From Tepidimonas charontis (GTDB lineage Bacteria > Pseudomonadota > Gammaproteobacteria > Burkholderiales > Burkholderiaceae_C), in assembly GCF_007556685.1 (NCBI RefSeq), contig NZ_VJON01000031.1:1-35360 (forward strand): a stretch of DNA of 35,360 nt. Direction: 5' to 3'. Below, in pieces: positions 24,272 to 33,567 of this stretch (position 1 is its first letter; each line of letters opens with the position of its first letter). Under the pieces are notes generated by a model. It had not been told where the DNA came from and ran no database searches. It saw only the letters and a program-made list of their open reading frames with translations. Position numbers and translations under genes: made by a program.

Positions 24272-27009
24272 CACACCACCACGTTAACCAGGCGGCCCGG
24301 CACCACCACCACTTTGCGCGCGGGCTTGCCCTCGGCGTAGCGCGCGAACACGGGTGAGGCCAAGGCGGCCGCTTCGATGGCAGCCCGATCGGCGTCGGCC
24401 GCTACCGTCAGGCTGCCGCGCAGCTTGCCATTGATTTGCAGCACCAGCTCGACGGTGTCGCGCTGCAGGGCCTGCTCGTCCGGCTGCGGCCAGGGCGCAT
24501 CGAGCAAATCGCCCAAGGCGCCGGCGTAGCCCAGTCGCTGCCACAGCACGTGGGTCAGGTGCGGCGTGACCGGGTACAGGCAACGCAACAAGATGCCAAA
24601 GCCTTCGATCAGCGCCACGCCGGCACCCGGCTCGTCCGCCCCGTCGAAGGACTCCAGCGCGTTGAGCATCTTCATGCAGCCCGACACCACGGTGTTGTAC
24701 TGCATGCGCTGGTAGTCGTAGTCCACCTGCTTGAACAGGGTGTGGATGTCGTGCCGCAGCGCTTTGGCGCGCGGGCCAAAGGACACCTCCGCCAGCGAGC
24801 GCGCGCCTTGCACCGCCTGCTGCGCGGCGCCGAAGTCCTGCGCGCCCAGTCGGCAGCCGAACGCCCACAGGCGCCGCAAAAAGCGGTGGCTGCCCTCGAC
24901 GGCGGCGTCGTTCCACTCCAGCGTGGCCTCGGGCGGCGCGGTGAACATGGTGTACAGGCGCGCGGTGTCGGCGCCGTATTTTTCGATCAAGTCCTGCGGA
25001 TCGACCCCGTTGTTCTTGGACTTGGACATCGTGCCCACGCCCTCGTAGTCGATCGGTGTGCCGGCCGGCAGCACGCCGTCGGCGCTGGGCATGTCGCGCT
25101 TCAGACGCGCCCCGACGATCTTGCCAGCGGCGTCGAGGATGTTTTCGACGTCATGCGGCCAGAAATATTCCTTGCCGCCCTTGGCGGTGCGGCGGCTGTA
25201 GATGTGGTTGAGCACCATGCCCTGGGTGAGCAGCCGCTTGAACGGCTCGTCCACCGCCACCAGCCCCAGATCGCGCATCACCTTGGTCCAGAAGCGCGCA
25301 TACAGCAGGTGCAAGATGGCGTGCTCGATGCCGCCGATGTACTGATCCATCGGCATCCAGTAGCGCGTGCCCGCGGCCACCATGGCCTCGGTGTTCGTCG
25401 GGTCGCAGTAGCGCATGAAGTACCACGACGAATCGACGAAGGTGTCCATGGTGTCGGTTTCGCGCCGGGCCGGCTTGCCGCAGCGCGGGCAGTCCACCTG
25501 CAGGAACGACTCGCATTTGGCCAACGGGTTGCCGCTGCCGTCGGGCACCAGGTCTTCGGGTAGCAGCACCGGCAGGTCTTCATCGGGCACCGGCACCGGG
25601 CCGCAATCGTCGCAGTGGATGATCGGGATGGGTGTGCCCCAGTAGCGCTGACGGCTGATGCCCCAGTCGCGCAAGCGCCAGGTGGTTTGCTTCTCGCCCA
25701 GGCCGCGCGCGACCAGCAGCTCGGCCACCTTGTCCACCGCGGCCTGGTATGGCAGCCCGTCGAGCGGACCGGAGTGGACGCACACCAGGCGGCCCGATTT
25801 GTCGGCGTACCAATCTTGCCAGCGCGTGGGGTCGAACACCAGCGCCTGCGCGTCTTCGCCCCCCTGGGTGGTGGCAGGCGCCGGCCCGACCACCTGCTTT
25901 ATAGGCAGCCCGTATTTCAGCGCGAAGGCGAAGTCGCGCTCGTCGTGCGCAGGCACACCCATCACCGCGCCGTCGCCGTAGCTCATCAGCACGTAGTTGC
26001 CCACCCACACCGGCACGGCTTCGCCGGTGAGCGGGTGCGTCACCGTCAAGCCGGTCGGCATGCCTTCCTTTTCCTTGAGCGCCAGCTCGGCCTCGGTGGT
26101 GCCGCCTTGCTTGCAGCGTTCGATGAAGGCCGCCAGCGCCGGGTTGCTGCGCGCGGCGTGCTGCGCCAGCGGGTGCTCCGGGGCCACGGCGCAAAACGTC
26201 ACCCCCATGATGGTGTCGGCGCGCGTGGTAAACACATACAGCCGTCCGTCCTGGATCAGGGTGCCGTCGTCGCCGCGGATGTCGTGCGTGAAGGCAAAGC
26301 GTACGCCTTCGCTCTTGCCGATCCAGTTGGCCTGCATCAGCCGCACCCGCTCGGGCCAGCCGGCCAAAAAGTTGGGGTCGTCCGGGTTGGCCACCGCCGA
26401 CAGCAGCTCCTCGGCGTAGCGCGTGATGGCCAGGTAGTAGCCCGGAATCTCGCGCTTTTCCACCGGCGCGCCGGTGCGCCAGCCGCGGCCGTCGATGACC
26501 TGCTCGTTGGCCAGCACGGTCTGGTCCACCGGGTCCCAGTTGACCACCTGCGTCTTGCGGTAGGCGATGCCTTTTTCCAGCATACGCAGAAACAGCCACT
26601 GGTTCCATTTGTAGTACTCGGGCGCGCAGGTGGCGATCTCGCGGCTCCAGTCGATGGCCAGGCCGAGCGCCTGCATCTGCCCCTTCATGTAGGCGATGTT
26701 GTCGTAGGTCCAGCGCGCCGGCGGCACATGGTTCTTGATGGCGGCGTTTTCGGCCGGCAGGCCAAAGGCATCCCAGCCCATGGGCATGAGGACGTTGTAG
26801 CCCTTCATGCGCAGCTGGCGCGCCATCATGTCGTTGATGGTGTAGTTGCGCACGTGCCCCATGTGCAGCTTGCCGCTGGGGTAAGGCAGCATGGAGCAGG
26901 CGTAGAACTTGGGCTTGGTGGGGTCTTCGCTGACGCGGTACGCGTCGCGCGCGGCCCAGTCGGCCTGGGCGGCGGCCTCGATTTCGCGGGGGGTGTAGGT
27001 GTCTTGCAT
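24271..27009 (-). CDS. leuS: Leucyl-tRNA synthetase
   Basis: Charges tRNA-Leu with leucine in the cytoplasm. The 912-residue class I synthetase has the HIGH motif as HMGH (49-52) in [19 protein letters not shown], a CP1 editing domain with the threonine-rich [11 protein letters not shown] and [10 protein letters not shown] blocks, a Cys-pair insertion (CDDCG...CPRCG), the KMSKS motif as TMSKS (660-664) and the C-terminal [13 protein letters not shown] domain. ATG 27009 gives the standard bacterial N-terminus ([11 protein letters not shown]). A possible -10 TACAAT lies at 27078-27083 about 70 nt upstream. It is followed by lptE in a coupled pair. Confidence 0.96.
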   Translation of the reverse strand: MQDTYTPREIEAAAQADWAARDAYRVSEDPTKPKFYACSMLPYPSGKLHMGHVRNYTINDMMARQLRMKGYNVLMPMGWDAFGLPAENAAIKNHVPPARWTYDNIAYMKGQMQALGLAIDWSREIATCAPEYYKWNQWLFLRMLEKGIAYRKTQVVNWDPVDQTVLANEQVIDGRGWRTGAPVEKREIPGYYLAITRYAEELLSAVANPDDPNFLAGWPERVRLMQANWIGKSEGVRFAFTHDIRGDDGTLIQDGRLYVFTTRADTIMGVTFCAVAPEHPLAQHAARSNPALAAFIERCKQGGTTEAELALKEKEGMPTGLTVTHPLTGEAVPVWVGNYVLMSYGDGAVMGVPAHDERDFAFALKYGLPIKQVVGPAPATTQGGEDAQALVFDPTRWQDWYADKSGRLVCVHSGPLDGLPYQAAVDKVAELLVARGLGEKQTTWRLRDWGISRQRYWGTPIPIIHCDDCGPVPVPDEDLPVLLPEDLVPDGSGNPLAKCESFLQVDCPRCGKPARRETDTMDTFVDSSWYFMRYCDPTNTEAMVAAGTRYWMPMDQYIGGIEHAILHLLYARFWTKVMRDLGLVAVDEPFKRLLTQGMVLNHIYSRRTAKGGKEYFWPHDVENILDAAGKIVGARLKRDMPSADGVLPAGTPIDYEGVGTMSKSKNNGVDPQDLIEKYGADTARLYTMFTAPPEATLEWNDAAVEGSHRFLRRLWAFGCRLGAQDFGAAQQAVQGARSLAEVSFGPRAKALRHDIHTLFKQVDYDYQRMQYNTVVSGCMKMLNALESFDGADEPGAGVALIEGFGILLRCLYPVTPHLTHVLWQRLGYAGALGDLLDAPWPQPDEQALQRDTVELVLQINGKLRGSLTVAADADRAAIEAAALASPVFARYAEGKPARKVVVVPGRLVNVVV

Positions 27010-27143
27010 GATGTGCGGCAAACGGTTGCAGGGCAGCCACGATACGGCGCCAGCGGCGGCCCGCCCACTCGCCAACGATTGTATCGGCGGCCTGGCGCCG
27101 GGCCGCCGCTATCCACTGCGCCGGCGACGGCCCCAGGGGACGC

Positions 27144-27863
27144 TCACGCCAGCACTTCGCTCAAGAAGGCACGCATCGCCGTCCACGAGCGCGCATCGGC
27201 CCGTGCGCTGTAGACAGTGCCGAAGTCGGGGTCGTTGGCCTCGGGGTTGGTGAAGGCGTGCATCGTGCCGCCGTAAGCGTGCAACTGCCAGTCGGCACCC
27301 GCTTCGGTCATTTCGCGTGTCCAGGCCAGCACCGCATCGGGCGGCACCATGGGGTCGTCCCAGCCGTGCAGCGCCAGCACCTTGGCCTCGATGCGGCACC
27401 CCGCCGTGTTGCCCGGCGCGGTGAACAGGCCGTGAAAGCTCACGACGCCGCGCAGCGGCAGGCCGCAGCGCGCCATATCGAGCACACACAGGCCACCGAA
27501 GCAAAAGCCGATGGCTGCGCAGCGCGCCACATCCACCTCGGGCTGGGCGTGCAGCGCGTGCAGCGCCGCGCCCAGGCGCGCTTGCAGCCGCGCTCGGTTT
27601 TGCACCAGCGGCGTCATCAGCGCCGCGTTTTCATCCCGGCTGCGGCCGCGTCGGCCCTTGCCGTAGACGTCCATCGCAAAACCCACATAGCCCAGTTCGG
27701 CCAGCGCGCGCGCCTTGCCTGCCTCGAATTCGGTGCGGCCGGCCCAGGCATGCGCCACCGCCACCGCGGGGCGGCGGCCGGCCAGCGTGTCGTCCCACGC
27801 CAGCAAGCCCTCGAACGTCTGCCCATCGTGGGTGTATTCGACCAAACGGGTTTGGATGGTCAT
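27144..27863 (-). CDS. Dienelactone hydrolase family protein
   Basis: Alpha/beta hydrolase of 239 residues. Catalytic residues are visible as Cys121 in AAIGFCFGGLCVLDMA, Asp in LHGWDDPMVPP and His in YGGTMHAFTNPEA, matching the Cys-Asp-His triad of dienelactone hydrolases. True dienelactone hydrolases act in chlorocatechol breakdown, but this gene is not near any aromatic pathway and most such homologues have no known substrate. It lies between dapB and leuS on the same strand, 53 nt after dapB and 134 nt before leuS. Confidence 0.88.
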   Translation of the reverse strand: MTIQTRLVEYTHDGQTFEGLLAWDDTLAGRRPAVAVAHAWAGRTEFEAGKARALAELGYVGFAMDVYGKGRRGRSRDENAALMTPLVQNRARLQARLGAALHALHAQPEVDVARCAAIGFCFGGLCVLDMARCGLPLRGVVSFHGLFTAPGNTAGCRIEAKVLALHGWDDPMVPPDAVLAWTREMTEAGADWQLHAYGGTMHAFTNPEANDPDFGTVYSARADARSWTAMRAFLSEVLA

Positions 27864-27916
27864 CGCAGCGTCTCCTTGCAGTCGGCACAGGTCTGGGGCC
27901 CGGCCACGCCACCGAT

Positions 27917-28738
27917 TCAGCGCAAGCCGAGCACGTCGAACATGTCGTACAAACCCGGGGGTTTGTCAGCCAAAAAACGCACCGCGCGCACACTGCCCTG
28001 CGCGTAGGTGGCGCGGCTGTTGGATTTGTGGGTGATTTCGATGCGCTCGCCAGTGCCCAGGAACATCACGGTATGGTCACCCACCACGTCGCCGCCGCGC
28101 ACGGTGGCAAAGCCGATGGCTCCGGCGGGCCGCTCGCCCGTGTGGCCCACGCGCTGGAATGTCGCGCAGTCACGCAGGGCGCGTCCTTGGGCGGCCGCGA
28201 TCACCTCGCCCATCTGCAAGGCGGTGCCGCTGGGCGCGTCCACCTTGTGGCGATGGTGCGCCTCCACGATCTCGACGTCGTAGCCCGTGTGCAACGCGCG
28301 CGCCGCCAACTCCAGCAGCTTGAGTGTGACGTTGACGCCGACGCTCATATTGGGCGCCATTACGATGGGGATGCGCTGGGCCGCGGCAGCGATGGCGGCT
28401 TTTTGCGCATCGTCGAAGCCCGTGGTGCCGATCACCATGGCCACGCCATGGCGCTGGCAAGCCGCCAGATGGGCCAAGGTGCCTTCGGGGCGGGTGAAAT
28501 CGATCAGCACGTCGCACCCCGCCAGCGCAGCATCCAGATCGGCCGCTATCGCCACGCCCGTCTGGCGGCCGGCCCAGGCCCCGGCATCCTGTCCCAGCGC
28601 GGGGCTGTCGGCGCGGTCGAGCGCGGCGGCCAAGGTGCAGTCTTCACTGGCCAGCACGGCCTCGATCAGCATGCGGCCCATGCGGCCGCTGGCGCCGGCG
28701 ATACCGACGCGGTAAGGGGGAGAAAACGGCATGGTCAT
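27917..28738 (-). CDS. dapB: 4-hydroxy-tetrahydrodipicolinate reductase
   Basis: Reduces hydroxy-tetrahydrodipicolinate with NAD(P)H in the lysine/diaminopimelate pathway. The 273-residue protein has the Rossmann motif [14 protein letters not shown], the VIGTTGF block, and the substrate-binding/active-site signature [18 protein letters not shown]. The C-terminal [29 protein letters not shown] is typical of betaproteobacterial DapB. Start is ATG 28738 or the second ATG 28732; neither has a strong ribosome-binding site. It follows bamE by 48 nt and is likely co-transcribed with it. Confidence 0.95.
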   Translation of the reverse strand: MTMPFSPPYRVGIAGASGRMGRMLIEAVLASEDCTLAAALDRADSPALGQDAGAWAGRQTGVAIAADLDAALAGCDVLIDFTRPEGTLAHLAACQRHGVAMVIGTTGFDDAQKAAIAAAAQRIPIVMAPNMSVGVNVTLKLLELAARALHTGYDVEIVEAHHRHKVDAPSGTALQMGEVIAAAQGRALRDCATFQRVGHTGERPAGAIGFATVRGGDVVGDHTVMFLGTGERIEITHKSNSRATYAQGSVRAVRFLADKPPGLYDMFDVLGLR

Positions 28739-28786
28739 CCCAGCAGGTTGAACGATGGGGGCGCCAGCGGTGGACCGCCGAGCGCC

Positions 28787-29368
28787 TCAGCGCGGCTCCA
28801 GCGGCGGGTAGCTGGGTGCCGCCGGCGGCGCCGGGGCCGCAGCCGGCGCTGGCGGTGCCGCCGCGGCGGCGCCGCCCTTGGTCTCGGCGGCCCGCAACTG
28901 CTCCTCGCTGGCTTCCAGGGTCACGGCGCGCGCAGGCGGGCGACGCACCGCCAGCGAGGCGACGAACTCTTCTTCGGTTGGCAGCTCGTCGGCCTGCACG
29001 CGCGCCAAGCGCTCGCCGTCGAAAAACACCGTGACCACGCGGCGCTGCATCGGCTGCCCCTGGCGCTGGTAAGTAAAGACATAATCCCAGCGATGGGCGT
29101 GGAAGATGCTGGCGGCCAGCGGCGTGCCCAAAATGGCCTGCACCTGCTCACGCGTCATGCCGGGCTGAAGCGCCTGCACCTGCTCGCGCACGATGACGTT
29201 GCCTTGCTGGATGTCGATGCGGTACGGCGTCACCAGCCCGCCCAGGCTCGACAGCCGCTGGGTGGCGTCGTTCAGTGTCGAGCAGGCACTGACGGCCAGC
29301 GCCGCCGGCAGCACCCACCAGACGGACCGGCGCAGCGCCCGGGACAGCGATAAGACGGCAAAACGCAT
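28787..29368 (-). CDS. bamE: Outer membrane protein assembly factor BamE
   Basis: Lipoprotein of the BAM complex, which inserts beta-barrel proteins in the outer membrane. The 193-residue protein has a lipoprotein signal ending VSAC (Cys29), then the SmpA/OmlA domain: YRIDIQQGNVIVREQVQALQPGMTREQVQAILGTPLAASIFHAHRWDYVFTYQ. The C-terminal ~45 residues are a Pro/Ala-rich tail beyond the usual domain. ATG 29368 fits the signal peptide. It is divergent from fur across 118 bp, the standard arrangement in Burkholderiales. Confidence 0.92.
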   Translation of the reverse strand: MRFAVLSLSRALRRSVWWVLPAALAVSACSTLNDATQRLSSLGGLVTPYRIDIQQGNVIVREQVQALQPGMTREQVQAILGTPLAASIFHAHRWDYVFTYQRQGQPMQRRVVTVFFDGERLARVQADELPTEEEFVASLAVRRPPARAVTLEASEEQLRAAETKGGAAAAAPPAPAAAPAPPAAPSYPPLEPR

Positions 29369-29389
29369 GGCACAGCCTCGTGAAATCAC

Positions 29390-29408
29390 CCCCATACCAT
29401 GGATGGGG
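29390..29408. promoter_or_regulatory. Dyad in the bamE-fur divergent promoter region
   Basis: CCCCAT-N7-ATGGGG is a perfect 6-bp inverted repeat in the 118-bp divergent region, 22 bp before bamE. Possible -10 elements for bamE on the minus strand (TATAAC, TACAAT) lie farther upstream, between about 29410 and 29440. It does not resemble a Fur box; the binding protein is unknown. Confidence 0.3.
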
Positions 29409-29486
29409 CATGAAGTTATATCATTGCGCCCATTGTAGTGGGCGCGCCCCGGCGCTGCGGCCTGCTCAACCCTCCACCGCGCACGC

Positions 29487-29927
29487 ATGACCGGTATCAA
29501 CGAACTCAAAAGCACGGGGCTGAAGGCGACCCTGCCGCGACTGAAGATCCTGGAGATCTTCCAGTCGCGTCGGCAGCGCCACATGACGGCCGAAGACGTC
29601 TTCAAAGTGCTGCTGGAGGAGCAGTCCGACATCGGGCTGGCCACCGTGTACCGGGTGTTGACGCAATTCGAGCAAGCCGGCATTTTGGTACGCAGCAATT
29701 TCGAATCCGGCAAGGCCGTCTACGAGCTCAACGAGGGTGAGCACCACGACCACCTGGTGTGCCTGGACTGCGGCCGGGTGGAGGAGTTTTTCGACGCCGA
29801 AATCGAACGCCGCCAGCAAGCCATTGCCCAGGAGCGCGGCTTTGCGCTGCAAGAGCATGCGCTGGCGCTGTATGCGCATTGCCAGCAGCCCGATTGCCCT
29901 CACCGCAGCCGGCCGCGTCGCGGCTGA
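29487..29927 (+). CDS. fur: Ferric uptake regulator Fur
   Basis: Iron-responsive DNA-binding repressor. The 146-residue protein has the winged-helix domain ([47 protein letters not shown]) and a dimerisation/metal domain with [17 protein letters not shown] and a second cysteine pair near the C-terminus (HCQQPDCPH), so metal ligands are intact. It is divergent from bamE and converges on hprK with only 26 nt between stop codons. Confidence 0.95.
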   Translation: MTGINELKSTGLKATLPRLKILEIFQSRRQRHMTAEDVFKVLLEEQSDIGLATVYRVLTQFEQAGILVRSNFESGKAVYELNEGEHHDHLVCLDCGRVEEFFDAEIERRQQAIAQERGFALQEHALALYAHCQQPDCPHRSRPRRG

Positions 29928-29953
29928 GACGGCGTGAGACGGCGGCGCGCACT

Positions 29954-30904
29954 TCAATCGTCGCGCAACATGGCGGCACGCTGTCGGCGCACGAATTCCT
30001 CGTAGGTATCGATGCCGCGCAACTGCAAGATGGTGTTGCGCACCGCTGCTTCCACCAGCACCGCGATGTTGCGCCCGGCCACCACCGAAATCACGGCTTT
30101 GCGCACCGCCACGCCCAGCACATCTTGGTACATGGGCTCGCTGGGCAGCCGCTCGTAGTCGCGCTCCAGGGTGGACTGGCGCACCAGGTGCACGATCAGG
30201 CGCAGCCGCATCTTGCGCCGCACCGCGGTCTCGCCAAAAATGGCCTTGATGTCGAGCAGACCGATACCGCGCACCTCCAACAGGTTTTGCAGCAGGTCTG
30301 GGCAGCGCCCCTCGACGATGGTTTGATTGACGCGATACAAATCCACCGCGTCGTCGGCCACCAGACCATGGCCGCGGGAGATCAGCTCCAGCCCCAGCTC
30401 ACTCTTGCCCAGTCCGGACTCGCCGGTGATGAGCACGCCCAGCCCCAGGATGTCCATGAACACCCCGTGCATGGTGGTGCGCTCGGCGAAGTGACGCGAC
30501 AGGTAGGCGCGCAGCACATCGATGACGAACGCCGCCGATGCCGCCGTGGCAAACAACGGGATGTGGGCGCGCTCGCACATCGCCACCAGCTCTGACGGGG
30601 GGGGCTGGTCGTCTGCCACCACCAGCAGCGGCGGCTCCAAGGTGACGATACGCGCCACGCGGCGGCGGCAATCGTCTGCCGTGGCGTTGAGTAGGTAAGC
30701 CACCTCGCGCGTGCCCAACACCTGGGCACGATACGGATGAATGTAGTTCAGATAGCCGACCAGATCGGCCCCGGAGCGCGCCGCGGCCACGGCCTGATCA
30801 TCGAAGCGTCGCTCGGAGGCGCTGGAGCCGGCGATCCACTGCCACTTCAGCGTCTCGCGGTGGGCTTCGAACAACGCATCGGCACTGAGGGCGCTGGGCT
30901 TCAT
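29954..30904 (-). CDS. hprK: HPr kinase/phosphorylase
   Basis: Phosphorylates and dephosphorylates the seryl site of HPr-like proteins, linking metabolic state to regulation. The 316-residue protein has the DRTGG-like N-terminal domain, then a C-terminal kinase with His146 (TMHGVF), Walker A GESGLGKS (161-168), the HPrK signature [12 protein letters not shown] and the C-terminal K3-region [20 protein letters not shown]. In betaproteobacteria it belongs to an incomplete, regulatory PTS. ATG 30904 is chosen over the in-frame upstream ATG 30937. It follows ptsN by 48 nt on the same strand. Confidence 0.94.
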   Translation of the reverse strand: MKPSALSADALFEAHRETLKWQWIAGSSASERRFDDQAVAAARSGADLVGYLNYIHPYRAQVLGTREVAYLLNATADDCRRRVARIVTLEPPLLVVADDQPPPSELVAMCERAHIPLFATAASAAFVIDVLRAYLSRHFAERTTMHGVFMDILGLGVLITGESGLGKSELGLELISRGHGLVADDAVDLYRVNQTIVEGRCPDLLQNLLEVRGIGLLDIKAIFGETAVRRKMRLRLIVHLVRQSTLERDYERLPSEPMYQDVLGVAVRKAVISVVAGRNIAVLVEAAVRNTILQLRGIDTYEEFVRRQRAAMLRDD

Positions 30905-30952
30905 CGCGACGGTTTTCGGGCACAGCGTCGGCAGCAACGGCCAGCGCCGCGT

Positions 30953-31423
30953 TCAGGCGGCAGCGTGCGCGGATTGCCAGCCGGCGATCAGGCCGTGCAG
31001 CGTGGCGGGGTTGTCGGCGCTGCGCAGTTTTTCGCGCAACACCGGGTCGCTGAGCAACTCGGCGATCTCGGACAGGATTTCCAAGTGTTTTTGCGTCGCC
31101 GCCTCGGGAACGAGGAGAAAGATCAGCAAATTGACCGGCTGCTCGTCGGGGGCATCGAAGCCGATGGGCTGCGCCAACTGAAAGACGGCAGCCATCGGCT
31201 GCTTCAGGCCCTTGATGCGCCCGTGCGGAATCGCCACCCCATGCCCGAGCCCAGTGGAGCCCAGACGCTCGCGCGCGAACAAGCTGTCCGTGACCAAGGC
31301 CCGGTTGAGCCCATGCAAGGATTCGAACAGCAGCCCGGCCTCTTCGAACGCGCGCTTTTTGCTGGTGGCCTCCACGGCCACCAACACGTGCTCCGGTGGC
31401 AGGATCGCAGAAAGACGGTTCAT
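30953..31423 (-). CDS. ptsN: PTS IIA-like nitrogen regulatory protein PtsN
   Basis: EIIA-Ntr, the output protein of the nitrogen PTS, whose phosphorylation state affects potassium transport and nitrogen/carbon regulation in studied species. The 156-residue protein has the active-site His67 in GLGHGVAIPHGRIKGLKQP and the conserved VNLLIFLLVPEAATQKHLEILSEIAELLSD block. It lies between hpf and hprK. A strong hairpin with a short T-run separates it from hpf, so ptsN may depend on read-through or its own promoter. Confidence 0.94.
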   Translation of the reverse strand: MNRLSAILPPEHVLVAVEATSKKRAFEEAGLLFESLHGLNRALVTDSLFARERLGSTGLGHGVAIPHGRIKGLKQPMAAVFQLAQPIGFDAPDEQPVNLLIFLLVPEAATQKHLEILSEIAELLSDPVLREKLRSADNPATLHGLIAGWQSAHAAA

Positions 31424-31492
31424 CGCGGTATGCCCTGAAACGAGGGAGTCATTATGCCGTCATGCCAGCCAACGTGCAGCCCCCCGAAAAGC

Positions 31493-31521
31493 ACAAACCG
31501 CTTGCCGAGCAAGCGGTTTGT
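31493..31521 (-). terminator. Hairpin after hpf (probable intrinsic terminator or attenuator)
   Basis: A perfect 12-bp stem, ACAAACCGCTTG / CAAGCGGTTTGT with a 5-nt loop, lies 35 nt after the hpf stop. In the minus-strand direction it is followed by GCTTTT, a short T-run. It overlaps a second hairpin (31518-31534), so the two cannot form fully together. Confidence 0.6.
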
Positions 31522-31534
31522 TGCGCCGCAACAA
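31518..31534 (-). other. Second hairpin overlapping the hpf terminator stem
   Basis: TTGTTGC / GCAACAA is a perfect 7-bp stem with a 3-nt loop. In the minus-strand transcript it comes first and shares four bases with the 12-bp stem, giving a simple either/or fold between hpf and ptsN. Confidence 0.45.
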
Positions 31535-31555
31535 CAGCGGCACGATGTCACGGTC

Positions 31556-31888
31556 TCACACCACCTCGCGCTTCATGGGCATGTGATGATGCTCTTGCAC
31601 CCGATCTTTGTAACGCAGCACCTGCCGGTCGAGTTTATCGGCCAGTTCATCGATGGCGGCGTAGAGATCGGCGTGCACGCTCTCGGCATAGAGGTCCTTG
31701 CCCTTGACGTGGATGCTGCATTCCGCCTTCTGGCGCCGGTCCTTGTCCTTGATCGGATCGACACTGAGCAGGACGCGGATGTCCACCACCTGATCGAAAT
31801 GACGCGAGATGCGCTCCAACTTGCTGGTCACGTAGCTGTGCAGTGCCGGCGTGACGTCGAGATGGTGTCCGCTGATGGTCAGGTTCAT
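31556..31888 (-). CDS. hpf: Ribosome hibernation promoting factor (short form)
   Basis: Binds the 30S subunit and helps form inactive 100S ribosome dimers in slow growth. The 110-residue protein is the short HPF type: [32 protein letters not shown], then [49 protein letters not shown] near-perfect AAGGAGG lies 6 nt before the ATG, the strongest ribosome-binding site in the window. In many proteobacteria rpoN is immediately upstream; here the upstream neighbour is a divergent patatin-like gene and no rpoN is present. Upstream region 31889-32151 shows no clear operator. Confidence 0.94.
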   Translation of the reverse strand: MNLTISGHHLDVTPALHSYVTSKLERISRHFDQVVDIRVLLSVDPIKDKDRRQKAECSIHVKGKDLYAESVHADLYAAIDELADKLDRQVLRYKDRVQEHHHMPMKREVV

Positions 31889-32151
31889 GAAGAGCCTCCT
31901 TGTTGCTCCGTGAAGACGCCCGGCCGTCGGCGATCGGGCCGGGTGGACCGCTGCCGCAGCGTTGGCCCACGTCCCTACTATGCCCGTTTGACGGCGGCAT
32001 GACAAGGGCCCGGCCTGCCCGGCGGTGCGCTGCCGCCACACCCCCGCGCTTTTCCGTATGGTGCGCCGGCCCGTGGCGCGCCATACTGGTATTTGGTCAC
32101 GCTGCCTGGCCGCACAGCACACGACCCATTGCCCCATCCGGCTTGCGCCCC

Positions 32152-33378
32152 ATGGCTCTGGAGACCCTGCTTGCCTCACCTTTCGCGCCGCCGCCCCCGC
32201 AGCGGCCGCAGCGCCGCGCCTTGGTGCTGATGGGTGGCGGGGCGCGCACGGCCTACCAAGTTGGTGTGCTGCGCGGTTTGGGGCGGCTGCTGGGTGAAGC
32301 AGCCTTTCCGTTCCACCTCATTTTGGGCACCTCGGCCGGCGCGCTCAACGGCACCTATCTGGCCAGCGTGGCGCACCACGGCACCCGCGCCTTCGAACAC
32401 CTGGGGGCGTTTTGGTCGCAGTTGCGCTCGCATCAGGTCTACCAACTCAACGCGCTGCGCCTGGGCCGACCGAACTTGCTCACCGCTGGACTGACGCTGA
32501 TGCGCCAAGTGCGCCGGCACCGCGCCCTCCTCGATACCCTGCCCCTGGTCCAGACCCTGCATCGGCATCTGGACCTGCCAGCGGTCAGCCGCGCGCTCGA
32601 AGACGGTACGCTGGATGCGCTGGCCGTGACCGCCTCCAGCTACACCAGTGGGGAGCACTGGACCTTCTTTCAAAGCGCCGACCCCACCTGCACCCCATGG
32701 CGGCGCCCGGGCCGGCGTGCCGAAGCGCAACTGATCGGGGTCGAGCATCTGATGGCTTCGGCCGCCATTCCGTTTCTGTTTCCAGCCGTGCCGCTGTGGG
32801 TGGACGGCCATAAAGAGTATTTTGGCGACGGCTCGATGCGCCAGCTCTCTCCGCTGTCGGGCGCCATCCACCTGGGCGCGCGGCAAATCCTGGTCATCGG
32901 CGTCGGGCAGCCGCAGCGCGCTGGCCTCACCCGTACCGCCGCGCACAGCGATGAGCCCAGCGCCGGCACCATCGCTGGACACGCGCTGGCCAGCGTCTTT
33001 CACGACACCCTACAGGCCGACGTCGAGCAGGCGCAGCGCGTCAGCCGGACCCTGGCGCAGTTGCCCCCTGCAGTGGCGGCTCTGCTGCCCTACCGTCCGG
33101 TGGACGTGTTGTGTCTGCAGCCCAGCGTCTCGCTCGACGAGCTGGCCCTGAAGCACGTGCACGAACTGCCGGCCGCCACGCGCGACACCCTGGCTGGCCT
33201 GGGCGCACTGGAAACACGCCGCAGCGCCGCCGGCAGCACGGCTGCTCTGGCCAGCTATGTGCTGTTCGAGCCCGGCTTCGTGCATGCCTTGATGCAACTG
33301 GGCGAGGCGGACGCCCACCATCATGCCCACGCGCTGCGCGCTTTTTTCGCCGCCTCGACGGACCGGACGGTGCCATAA
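32152..33378 (+). CDS. Patatin-like phospholipase family protein
   Basis: Predicted lipid acyl hydrolase of 408 residues. It has the oxyanion-hole motif [13 protein letters not shown] (28-40), the nucleophile elbow GTSAG with Ser61, and the catalytic Asp226 in [15 protein letters not shown] (DGS in place of the usual DG[GA]). The C-terminal third has DUF3336-like or undefined sequence ending [12 protein letters not shown]. No signal peptide is seen, so it is probably cytoplasmic or peripheral. The start at 32152 is the ATG nearest the domain; no ribosome-binding site is evident. It is divergent from hpf. The corA promoter appears to overlap its stop codon. Confidence 0.88.
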   Translation: MALETLLASPFAPPPPQRPQRRALVLMGGGARTAYQVGVLRGLGRLLGEAAFPFHLILGTSAGALNGTYLASVAHHGTRAFEHLGAFWSQLRSHQVYQLNALRLGRPNLLTAGLTLMRQVRRHRALLDTLPLVQTLHRHLDLPAVSRALEDGTLDALAVTASSYTSGEHWTFFQSADPTCTPWRRPGRRAEAQLIGVEHLMASAAIPFLFPAVPLWVDGHKEYFGDGSMRQLSPLSGAIHLGARQILVIGVGQPQRAGLTRTAAHSDEPSAGTIAGHALASVFHDTLQADVEQAQRVSRTLAQLPPAVAALLPYRPVDVLCLQPSVSLDELALKHVHELPAATRDTLAGLGALETRRSAAGSTAALASYVLFEPGFVHALMQLGEADAHHHAHALRAFFAASTDRTVP

Positions 33379-33379
33379 T
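33371..33379 (+). promoter_or_regulatory. Extended -10 of corA overlapping the patatin stop
   Basis: TGC-CATAAT is an extended -10 whose TAA doubles as the stop codon of the preceding gene. Transcription from it would begin near 33386 and produce a leader of about 180 nt before corA. Confidence 0.4.
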
Positions 33380-33429
33380 CCAAATCTGTCCATTGCAATC
33401 GGAGTTCGCACCGTGGAAAGCAGCCCTAG

Positions 33430-33532
33430 GGGCGTGCTTTCGGCGTGACCCCCGCATGGCCCAGACGGCAGCGCCGCGTCCCCTCGAGGGGTGCCGCCCG
33501 CGGGTCGGCGGCTTCGCCCGAAAGCACTGCCC
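33430..33532 (+). ncRNA. Candidate structured leader RNA upstream of corA
   Basis: A 103-nt stretch can fold as nested helices. Outer stem: GGGC-GTGCTTTCGG (33430-33443) with CCGAAAGCAC-t-GCCC (33518-33532), 14 bp with one bulge. Second stem: GACCC..GC (33447-33455) with GCGGGTC (33500-33506). Apical hairpin: CCCCTCGAGGGG (33480-33491) extended by GGCA/TGCC. It is not a class I know. It may be a cis-regulatory leader (magnesium sensing would fit corA) or a dispersed GC-rich intergenic palindrome of Burkholderiales. Confidence 0.4.
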
Positions 33533-33567
33533 GCCCCCGTTCCCCCATCGCCCGCCGTCCCTGCGCC

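Noticed and set aside
29369-29486. Fur autoregulatory box before fur
   Set aside because: The AT-rich part (GTTATATCATT) does not show the GATAATGATAATCATTATC-type repeat at a convincing level.
33445-33567. N-terminal extension of corA from GTG 33445
   Set aside because: The added 41 residues are Arg/Pro/Ser-rich and unlike any CorA N-terminus; the nucleotides are better explained as a structured leader.
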